Source of the DNA: Candidatus Kaiserbacteria bacterium
Lineage (GTDB): Bacteria; Patescibacteriota; Minisyncoccia; Phycocordibacterales; UBA12088
Assembly: GCA_003561715.1 (NCBI GenBank)
Contig: PWVU01000144.1
Location: 1 to 6,418 of the forward strand
DNA length: 6,418 nucleotides
Direction: 5' to 3'
A program made the position numbers and the translations under genes. The notes beneath the pieces were generated by a model. That model was given only the letters and a program-made list of their open reading frames with translations, was not told where the DNA came from and searched no databases. Shown here piece after piece: positions 1 to 6,090 of the stretch (within the stretch, counting starts at the first letter, position 1; the number at the start of each line of letters is the position of its first letter).

Positions 1-1139
1 AATGTCGATACCGATACTGTGGCATCACGAGCATCAACACGTGCCGCATAGAGTATGCCCTGCATAAAATCGCCAAAAAGGTAGACGTCGTCATACGCCT
101 GCGGATACGCGGGTGCGTACATGAAGTCGCCTCCCGTGACCCCTATCGCCCCTTGTGGTCCGATCGAGCGATCACTTGTGTAGGCGTGGAGCGGAGCACG
201 CAGTGCATCGGAATCGGCTACCGTGCAGTCGTAGTCCGGCTGAGGAAACGCACCTTCATAGCACGGCCATCCATAGTTACCACCCCGCGTAACCACATTG
301 ACCTCTTCCCAAGAAAACCATCCGACATCGCCCGCAAACAGCGTGCCGGTCGAAGGACGAAACGCAAATCGATACGCATTGCGAAAGCCGTACGCATACA
401 CCTTCGAGCGATTACCGGTCGGGTCACCATCGAAAAAAGGATTGTCGACCGGAGCACGACCATTGCGATCGATGCGGATGATCTTTCCCGCAAGTGAATC
501 GAGATCTTGTGAGCGCATCGCAAGAGGGTCGACACCATTGAAGCTCGCACCATCGCCAGTCGACGCCCACAGATACCCGTCACGAAATGCCAAATCGCCT
601 ACCGAGTGGCTCTCGGCATCCGAGGGAATACAATCGGAACCGTGCGGCAGGTCTTTACATAACGGCCCCGACGAAGAACCGCCGGCAGTGCCCACCAATA
701 CAGTAAGTGAGGATGTATCCGCACTATCACCACGCGCCGTCACTCGCGCTATACGACCGGTCTTTGGCCCGAATGGACCGGCCCGGTCGTGCTCATGGGT
801 ATACGAAACGTACACATACCCGTTTTGTGCAAAGTCTTCGTCAAGTGCGATGCCCACCAGTCCGCGATCCACATGCGTATTGATATCTCGAATGACATAG
901 AACGGACGCGGCAGTACCCTGCCCTCTTTCACCACTTTTATCATGCCACCTTTCTCGCCAACAAAGATGCGACCGTCGGGAGCAAAGGCAATCGACGTTG
1001 GTTGGTTGAGACCGCGCGCAACCGTTTCAAATGAGAAACCAGCGGGTAGCTCTTGCGCATATGCCCAGGGCGATGCCACGAAGAGATGTGCCGCGCTTAA
1101 AAGCGCGATCGTTGCCATGGGTACTACTACTATCTTCAT
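1..1139 (-). CDS. Secreted PQQ-dependent sugar dehydrogenase (GSDH/soluble aldose dehydrogenase family), 3' end cut by window edge
   Basis: The open frame gives 379 codons without a stop and runs off the left edge. Residues 1-28 form a signal peptide: MK, a hydrophobic core (about 9-22) and an AYA-Q cleavage site, so the enzyme is exported. The rest matches the six-bladed beta-propeller of quinoprotein glucose/sorbosone dehydrogenases (PF07995), which oxidise sugars at C1 using PQQ and calcium. Visible family motifs are SHSVGDLAF (177-185, with the likely catalytic-base His178), STGDG (193-197), DSLAGKIIRID (214-224), SKVYAYGFRNAYRF (245-258), GDVGW (270-274) and GGNYGWPCYEG (286-296). The Cys-containing insert 161-170 and the Cys pair 293/305 resemble the large extracellular, often multidomain subgroup, so extra C-terminal modules may lie outside the window. 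The frame is open back to 1190, with further in-frame ATGs at 1160, 1169, 1175 and 1181. The 1139 start was chosen because it gives a normal signal peptide; no start has a clear ribosome binding site. It lies 51 bases after the GT-C gene and is probably cotranscribed. The family is clear; PQQ use and substrate are inferred. Confidence 0.9.
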   Translation of the reverse strand, partial: MKIVVVPMATIALLSAAHLFVASPWAYAQELPAGFSFETVARGLNQPTSIAFAPDGRIFVGEKGGMIKVVKEGRVLPRPFYVIRDINTHVDRGLVGIALDEDFAQNGYVYVSYTHEHDRAGPFGPKTGRIARVTARGDSADTSSLTVLVGTAGGSSSGPLCKDLPHGSDCIPSDAESHSVGDLAFRDGYLWASTGDGASFNGVDPLAMRSQDLDSLAGKIIRIDRNGRAPVDNPFFDGDPTGNRSKVYAYGFRNAYRFAFRPSTGTLFAGDVGWFSWEEVNVVTRGGNYGWPCYEGAFPQPDYDCTVADSDALRAPLHAYTSDRSIGPQGAIGVTGGDFMYAPAYPQAYDDVYLFGDFMQGILYAARVDARDATVSVST

Positions 1140-1190
1140 ATAGATACGTTGTAACAGCATAGCACGCATATCCATAACCATACCACTTAC

Positions 1191-2957
1191 TTATCGGTCA
1201 AGTGCGTACTGTTCAGCGGACAACTGCGCCTCAATGCGCTCTTGTAAATACGCAAATGTCTCTCGCACATTCCACACTTCCCTTCCCGCAAGGGACGGTA
1301 CACGCTCTCGCTCAATATCATGTTGTTCCACGAAATACTCAACTTCCTCCGGAATCAATCGCAGTACCGTCACGCTTTCTCCCTCAAACACCTTGTAGTA
1401 GTAGCGAAGTATATTGTCATCTTGCCCCCACATTTGCAGTACCAGCTCATTCTCTATCGACCATTCACTTGCATCAGGATGATTGGCGTTTTGCATAACG
1501 ATCCACTCCGCAAAGAGCCACGGGTAGGCGAGTGCTTGGTCGAAGTATACGTAGTTTGCTTCCAATATGTAGTTACGCAGAGGAATGCGCGACGCAACGG
1601 CGATCTCATTATGTAACGCGCGCGTCATGAGTATCTGGCCGCCTTGATACTCGTCACGCAATAGTTCGGTTGCAATGCGGTGATCTTCCGGCGAAAGTTG
1701 TAATGAGTTTGTGATCGTATCAAAACAGCCGATACACACGATCTCATCCATGTGTGTATACGAACCGATCACTGTCACACTCATCACTACTGCGCTAAGG
1801 AAAAGTGCGATCGGCTCATAATACCATTCTCGACTACGAACCCTCTCGTACACATATGCCGCCAGAAGTGCCGGCATGACCACGGCAAAACCGAGCCAGT
1901 ACAACCCATAGCGTTCATTAAAGAATCGCGGATCGAACGGCGGCAATTCGGGTACATAAATGACCGCACTTCCCTGCACCAGTGCCATAAGATCGAAGAG
2001 GAATGGACTTGCAAGCATGAGTGCGATCACCGAAAAGAGTGCACGTCGTCCACTCAAGACCATCAGTAAAATCGCCGCGCTGAGCATACTTACCACCACA
2101 AGTGGTATGCCGAGCATATGCTTGGATGCCGCAAGCAAGTATTGGAGTGATACGCCAAGATTATGTTCCGTTGGTAAAAACAAACTGCGTTGTTGCGCAT
2201 ACGCACTCCACTCGTTATACATGAACGCCAACGGCGAGTCTCCATACACCCAGCCATAGATCAAGATAAACACCAAACCAATCCCGGCAAGTAGACCATA
2301 GAGAATGACCGTGCTTTCAAGGTGCGCAAATGATGTACGCCTCTGCCAGAGTCGATACATGATCGCCCCGCCCGCAACCGCAGCCAACAAGAAACCCTCG
2401 AAGCGCGCCAACGTTGCCATACCGACAACCGCACCAAGCAACACCAAAGACAGGAGTCGTTCGGTGTGCCACCAATGCGCCAGGTAGTACGTGGCAATAA
2501 CGACCAGTGCGACATAGAGCATGTCGGACATTGGCGTTACCGCATAGTAGAGCATGTAGGGATTGAGTACGTATGCCGCAGTAGAGAAGATGGCGATCAC
2601 GCGATTATGCGTAAGCATTTCGACCAATCGAAAAAGAAATACCGCCGAGAGTGCAAGTATAGGTACCAATATCACCGCAGCCGCCAAGCCGGTGTGAAAG
2701 AGAACATCTATTGCGGTTGCCGGCGCCATGAGTATATGCACAAGCGGCGGCCAAAACCCGAGCTGACTCAAACCCGGCGTCATACTATCGGTGACTTGGC
2801 GCGCAATCGCCAAATGCGAATACTGATCTACCATGACCAACAGCAATCCGTGCACATACACATAGCGAGCGAATAGTGCACCGATAAGGACGACTGCTCC
2901 AAATAAAAGCCAATCAAACCGGGCGCGCACAAATGGATAGGTTAGGAGAGTATGCAT
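1191..2957 (-). CDS. GT-C fold polytopic membrane glycosyltransferase (PMT/ArnT/GT39-like)
   Basis: A 588-residue protein with about ten hydrophobic membrane segments in residues 15-400 and a hydrophilic C-terminal part (about 400-588). Residues 41-75 have the layout of the first outer loop of GT-C enzymes: an acidic residue (Asp44 in MVDQYSHLAIARQ) followed by GFWPPL (67-72). TPMSDMLY (141-148), LARFEG (183-188) and NERYGLYW (347-354) also fit the pattern seen in PMT_2/RgtA-D-like proteins. Such enzymes transfer a sugar from a polyprenyl-phosphate donor to a protein, lipid or glycan on the outer membrane face. The frame stays open back to an ATG at 3077, but that stretch overlaps the preceding glycosyltransferase and translates to basic, low-complexity sequence. 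The ATG at 2957 starts directly before the first membrane segment and leaves a 16-base gap. An odd feature is the pair Cys408/Cys411 (CIGC) just after the last membrane segment. The fold is likely; donor and acceptor are unknown. Confidence 0.8.
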   Translation of the reverse strand: MHTLLTYPFVRARFDWLLFGAVVLIGALFARYVYVHGLLLVMVDQYSHLAIARQVTDSMTPGLSQLGFWPPLVHILMAPATAIDVLFHTGLAAAVILVPILALSAVFLFRLVEMLTHNRVIAIFSTAAYVLNPYMLYYAVTPMSDMLYVALVVIATYYLAHWWHTERLLSLVLLGAVVGMATLARFEGFLLAAVAGGAIMYRLWQRRTSFAHLESTVILYGLLAGIGLVFILIYGWVYGDSPLAFMYNEWSAYAQQRSLFLPTEHNLGVSLQYLLAASKHMLGIPLVVVSMLSAAILLMVLSGRRALFSVIALMLASPFLFDLMALVQGSAVIYVPELPPFDPRFFNERYGLYWLGFAVVMPALLAAYVYERVRSREWYYEPIALFLSAVVMSVTVIGSYTHMDEIVCIGCFDTITNSLQLSPEDHRIATELLRDEYQGGQILMTRALHNEIAVASRIPLRNYILEANYVYFDQALAYPWLFAEWIVMQNANHPDASEWSIENELVLQMWGQDDNILRYYYKVFEGESVTVLRLIPEEVEYFVEQHDIERERVPSLAGREVWNVRETFAYLQERIEAQLSAEQYALDR

Positions 2958-2973
2958 AGGGGTATTAGGATAA

Positions 2974-4527
2974 CTATGAAGAGCTGGATAAATGCGTGCC
3001 GTGTTCCGTTTTTTCCCACGCATGCGCATGCTTGGCATCGCGCAGTTGCCATATCGCGCGCAAGGTCGCCCACGCAAGCAAGAACCAATAGAGTGGTGTT
3101 AAAAACCAGTAGCGCACCAGATGGAATCGCCCACGGTTATAGAGCGCGATCAGATTGAGATATACAAAAGTGAAGCCGCCGGCAATTGCTGCGGTGCTGG
3201 CAATGTATAGGATCGACATGGGGTAGACGTCTTGCAACGTTTCGGCACCGGTCATAACCCATGCCAGCAAAATGAAAAAAGAGAAAAAATTCAAGAGATT
3301 AAGCAACACCGTACCCGGCACTAAGAGTAAAAAGACGAGTGCACGCCATATCGAGCCAAGCTGCTCGACCAGTTGCGCAGGGTGACGCAGGTGCACGATC
3401 GTGGTCTGTATGAAGCCCTTCATCCAACGCGTCCGCTGTCTAACCCACGACATCACCGTACTCGCGGCTTCTTCTCGACTGTACGAATTGATAAATCCGG
3501 TGCGGTAACCATGACAATACAATCGCGTGCCCATCTCGCAATCTTCTGCCACATTGTAAGGATCCCATGCGCCAATGCGACGCACCGCTTCCGTTCGAAA
3601 ATGCGTGCTGTGTCCCGAAAGAGGAATAGGTGCGTTGAATGATTGCAATCCCGGTAAAAAGAGATCGTACTGGAACGAGAACTCGGTATTGAAAAGCTTG
3701 GTCAAGAGATTCTGATCATAATTGTAGTGATCAAGGCGTGTTTGGAAACAGCCGATCTCAGGATGCTCACGAAATGCAAGATACGCTTTTTTCAATTGAT
3801 CGCGATCGGGGATTATTTCCGCATCGTAGATAACCAAAAATTCACCCCGCACTTCTCTAAATGCGACATTCAATGCTTTGGGTTTGGTCTTGGGTTGCGT
3901 ATCGGGCAGAATACACACACGCCAATTAGCGGGAATGCCGACTCGCTCGATCGCTTCTCGTGTTGCAACATCAAAGCTCTCAACGGTAATAATGAGGTCT
4001 ATTTTATCTTCAGGGTAATCTATTGAACGCATTGCCTTAACGATCTGCTCCATCACCTCCGCTTCATCACGCAGAGGAACCAGAATCGTATACACGGGCA
4101 ATTCTTCATCGGTTACATGCGCAAGCTCTTCGGGTGTATAGTCGATCATTCGATACCGAAATGAACGTGCCACCACCCACAATTTGAAAAGCATAAATAC
4201 TAAATAAAAGAGCGACACCAGCGCGGTCAGAATGACTAGCACACTTGTTGAAAAGAATGCGGTAAGTGTTGCAACAAACAATACAAACGCACTTGCCAGA
4301 ACAATCGCGAGCGAAAGTGTCTCAAATTGCATGAGCTCTTTTGCACTTTTGTGCGATGGCAAGTAGAGATGATCGCCTACGCGATCATAGTTCAGTGTGT
4401 CTTCCTGAGCCGGCTTAGGATACAAAAACGGAAAAAGTGACTGTCCGATAGCGTGCACAATATAAAAGCGTCGCGTGTGCGGCGCACCAAAAGCCAGTCG
4501 TTTTGTTGCTGAAAATACTCGCCCCAT
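2974..4527 (-). CDS. Membrane family 2 glycosyltransferase, XagB/cellulose synthase-like
   Basis: A 517-residue processive-type glycosyltransferase. It has a soluble N-terminal segment (1-65), two membrane helices (about 70-91 and 95-119), a cytoplasmic GT-A catalytic domain (about 145-375) and three or four C-terminal helices (about 393-493). Catalytic-site motifs are in order: PLRDEAEV (151-158), TKPKALN (214-220), the metal-binding DAE (235-237), AEDCEMG (327-333, with the general-base Asp) and the QRTRW form of QxxRW (364-368). The C-terminal WEKTEHG (504-510) is typical of the XagB-like branch, which includes N-acetylglucosaminyltransferases for exported polysaccharide. The usual Asp after DAE is Ile here (DAEIIPD), and the usual GGTSNHF is SGHSTHF (304-310). 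The family predicts sugar polymerisation from a nucleotide sugar with extrusion through the membrane, but the sugar cannot be told. The start at 4527 is the first ATG after an in-frame TGA at 4540-4542. It lies 48 bases after gtrA and 16 before the GT-C gene. Confidence 0.9.
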   Translation of the reverse strand: MGRVFSATKRLAFGAPHTRRFYIVHAIGQSLFPFLYPKPAQEDTLNYDRVGDHLYLPSHKSAKELMQFETLSLAIVLASAFVLFVATLTAFFSTSVLVILTALVSLFYLVFMLFKLWVVARSFRYRMIDYTPEELAHVTDEELPVYTILVPLRDEAEVMEQIVKAMRSIDYPEDKIDLIITVESFDVATREAIERVGIPANWRVCILPDTQPKTKPKALNVAFREVRGEFLVIYDAEIIPDRDQLKKAYLAFREHPEIGCFQTRLDHYNYDQNLLTKLFNTEFSFQYDLFLPGLQSFNAPIPLSGHSTHFRTEAVRRIGAWDPYNVAEDCEMGTRLYCHGYRTGFINSYSREEAASTVMSWVRQRTRWMKGFIQTTIVHLRHPAQLVEQLGSIWRALVFLLLVPGTVLLNLLNFFSFFILLAWVMTGAETLQDVYPMSILYIASTAAIAGGFTFVYLNLIALYNRGRFHLVRYWFLTPLYWFLLAWATLRAIWQLRDAKHAHAWEKTEHGTHLSSSS

Positions 4528-4539
4528 GCTGTTGTGAAA

Positions 4540-4557
4540 TCAACACACCACAATCAT
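4540..4557 (-). other. Possible five-codon leader ORF (MIVVC) ahead of the XagB-like gene
   Basis: In the 48-base gap between gtrA and the large glycosyltransferase, an ATG at 4557 begins a five-codon frame ending in TGA, 12 bases before the ATG at 4527. It is preceded by the G-rich sequence GAGGGGGTATCGGGGG, the only purine-rich stretch near any start in the window that could pair with the 16S rRNA tail. The downstream gene itself has no such site. Translation of this mini-ORF could feed ribosomes to the next start by reinitiation. It may equally be chance, since short ATG-to-stop frames are common. Confidence 0.2.
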
Positions 4558-4575
4558 CCCCCGATACCCCCTCAC

Positions 4576-5019
4576 TTAATGTATCCGGTTAAAAATATAT
4601 GAGCGCGAGACAAGATACGTGAACACCGCCAATACCGCAAGTACCACCACCTGCGCAAGCACGTAGTAGAGTCCTACCATATCGACAAGCACATACATCA
4701 AACCCCCGTTTATCACCAGGTTGGTCATCTGCAACGCAAAAAAAGCGAATGCCTGTCCCGGCAAACGTGCTCGTGATGTCTCTTGAAAGGTCCAATACTT
4801 CTGTAGTGTAAAGCTGACCCCAAACCCCGCTCCAAATCCAACAGTAGTAGCTATAAGGTACCACACTTGTGCCCACTCTGTTAAGAGGGCGAGGGTCGCA
4901 AGATGCACTAAGGACGCCATGCCCCCCACAATGATAAATTTGACAACACGCACGCGTTTGAGAACAAACGCAGGCGTGTGAACTCGATGCAAGAATGTTA
5001 GAAATTTATCTTCTTCCAT
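4576..5019 (-). CDS. gtrA: GtrA-family membrane protein, likely polyprenyl-phosphate-sugar translocation
   Basis: A 147-residue protein with four hydrophobic helices (about 25-46, 54-74, 88-112 and 116-138), the usual size and topology of the GtrA family (PF04138). Family signatures are KFIIVGGMASLVHL (27-40), GVSFTLQKYWTF (67-78) between helices 2 and 3, and the closing RSYIF (139-143). In characterised serotype-conversion systems GtrA is thought to flip the undecaprenyl-phosphate-linked sugar made by GtrB to the outer face. Here it directly follows a GtrB-like gene, which supports that role. The start at 5019 lies inside the last codons of that gene (22-base overlap), so translational coupling is likely; no ribosome binding site is seen. 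The symbol names the family, not a proven orthologue. Confidence 0.9.
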   Translation of the reverse strand: MEEDKFLTFLHRVHTPAFVLKRVRVVKFIIVGGMASLVHLATLALLTEWAQVWYLIATTVGFGAGFGVSFTLQKYWTFQETSRARLPGQAFAFFALQMTNLVINGGLMYVLVDMVGLYYVLAQVVVLAVLAVFTYLVSRSYIFNRIH

Positions 5020-5972
5020 ACGAGATACGAAGGTCGCCCCATTACCTGATCATGAATCCGCATTACATAGAGCGATACGATGCCGAGTGCGCTCATGATC
5101 ATGCCGTTGCTTAGTATAATAAACACCACGAGGAATGAAATATCCGTGAATATGATCGTCTCGGTTCCCCAGCGAAGAACGCTCATTGCAACCAGAAGCA
5201 ACCCTGAAAGCGTGGTGATCGCGACACCAGCAAACACCACCAGCCGGAGCGGAAAACTCGAGAATGAACTAATGCCGACCCACGCAAGCTTTATCATACG
5301 TTTCATCGTGTACGAGGTCTCACCAGCGGAACGTTCACCTTTCTCATAGGTCACCGTTGCCGCCTTATAGCCCATCCATTGAAACATACCGCGAAGAAAG
5401 AGTTCTCGTTCAGACAACTGATTCGCAAGCACGTCGGCAACCTGTCGATCAATCAGTCGAAACTCCGACATACCTGTCTCGAGACGCACATCACTTATCA
5501 TATTGAAGAACGCGTAAAAGAGGTCGCTTGTTTTGCGCTTGATCCATGAACGCTCATTACGATACACACGCTTGGCAACAACGATCTCGTTTCCCGCTTC
5601 CCACGCCAAGATCATATCTTTAATAAGCGAAGGCGGGTCTTCCAAATCGCAATCAATGGTGATGACCGCGTCGCCCTGTGACGACTCAATGCCCGCCTCA
5701 AGCGCCGCCATCTGACCAAAGTTACGCGACAGACAAATTCCTTTCACACGAGTATCGGATGCACAAAGCGCCTGAATCTGTTCCCACGAACCATCTCGAC
5801 TACCGTCATTTACCAACACCATCTCATAGTCGTATCGCTGTGCAAGACCGGTATTCAATTCCTTCAATACCGCACTAACCTCAGTATAGAAGCGATCGAT
5901 ATTCCCCTCTTCATTATGAATGGGAGCGACAATGGAAATAATGGCATGAGTTTGTTTGGTACGTGTGTTCAT
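4998..5972 (-). CDS. GtrB/DPM1-like polyprenyl-phosphate glycosyltransferase (GT2)
   Basis: A 324-residue enzyme with an N-terminal GT-A domain and two C-terminal membrane helices (about 240-266 and 277-305), as in GtrB, YfdH and ArnC. Motifs are SIVAPIHNEEGNI (13-25), VNDGSRDGS (54-62), RNFGQMAALEAG (83-94), the metal-binding DCDLEDPP (107-114, usually DxDLQDPP), FRLIDR (171-176), the ELFLRGMFQWMGY block (190-202) and SAGETSYTMKRMI (215-227). The family transfers a hexose from a nucleotide sugar to polyprenyl phosphate at the cytoplasmic face. The frame extends to an ATG at 6059, but that codon lies only two bases past the -10 box and the reading would run through the terminator hairpin, so it is rejected. 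The ATG at 5999 is possible. 5972 was chosen because it leaves about ten residues before the first strand, as usual in the family. It is the first gene of the cassette. Function class is secure; the sugar (glucose, mannose, other) is not. Confidence 0.92.
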   Translation of the reverse strand: MNTRTKQTHAIISIVAPIHNEEGNIDRFYTEVSAVLKELNTGLAQRYDYEMVLVNDGSRDGSWEQIQALCASDTRVKGICLSRNFGQMAALEAGIESSQGDAVITIDCDLEDPPSLIKDMILAWEAGNEIVVAKRVYRNERSWIKRKTSDLFYAFFNMISDVRLETGMSEFRLIDRQVADVLANQLSERELFLRGMFQWMGYKAATVTYEKGERSAGETSYTMKRMIKLAWVGISSFSSFPLRLVVFAGVAITTLSGLLLVAMSVLRWGTETIIFTDISFLVVFIILSNGMIMSALGIVSLYVMRIHDQVMGRPSYLVWKKINF

Positions 5973-6014
5973 ACAAGAGTGGGTTGCAGGCAATCTCATC
6001 CCTAACGGAAATAT

Positions 6015-6045
6015 AAAAAAACCGCCTTCTGCAGAGAAGGAACGG
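6015..6045 (-). terminator. Intrinsic terminator hairpin between the promoter and the glycosyltransferase cassette
   Basis: Read on the minus strand, a stem of CCTTCT and AGAAGG closes on the loop CTGC. It is extended by a CCG/CGG pair across a two-base TT bulge, nine base pairs in all, and is followed at once by seven T residues (6021 to 6015). There is no matching T run on the other side, so it works only for leftward transcription. It ends about 41 bases after the stop codon of the upstream membrane protein gene and about 10 bases after the predicted transcription start of the cassette. It can therefore act both as terminator for the upstream gene and as an obstacle or attenuator for the cassette promoter. 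Confidence 0.8.
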
Positions 6046-6061
6046 CATACAAATCGCATTG

Positions 6062-6090
6062 AATATACACCATATAAACAGAATTGTCAA
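6062..6090 (-). promoter_or_regulatory. Near-consensus sigma-70 promoter for the glycosyltransferase cassette
   Basis: On the minus strand the -35 box is TTGACA (6090 to 6085, perfect consensus), the spacer is exactly 17 bases, and the -10 box is TATATT (6067 to 6062, five of six). An A-rich stretch lies just upstream of the -35 box and could act as an UP element. Transcription should begin near 6055. The stop codon of the preceding gene (TGA, 6089-6087) lies inside the -35 box. The next gene start in this direction is at 5972, giving a leader of about 83 bases that contains the terminator hairpin. Confidence 0.8.

Noticed and set aside
153..900. Open frames of 114 and 200 codons on the plus strand, and 121 codons on the minus strand, within the dehydrogenase gene
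   Set aside because: They are shadows of a frame that shows clear family motifs along its whole length; their own translations have no recognisable domain.
1092..1107. Near-palindrome CGCGCTTAAAAGCGCG inside the signal-peptide codons of the dehydrogenase
   Set aside because: It could form a small hairpin early in the message, but it has no T run and encodes ordinary signal-peptide residues, so chance is sufficient.
1167..1201. Possible promoter TTGACC with a TATGG-type -10 before the dehydrogenase
   Set aside because: The spacing to the best -10 candidate is 19 bases and that hexamer is poor. The gene is more simply read as part of the upstream unit.
2958..3077. A 40-residue N-terminal extension of the GT-C gene to the ATG at 3077
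   Set aside because: It overlaps the end of the upstream glycosyltransferase by about 100 bases, and its translation is Arg-rich without a membrane or domain pattern. The ATG at 2957 leads directly into the first membrane helix.
5973..6059. Longer start of the GtrB-like gene at 6059
   Set aside because: That ATG is two bases past the -10 box, upstream of the expected transcription start, and the frame would translate the terminator hairpin and T run.
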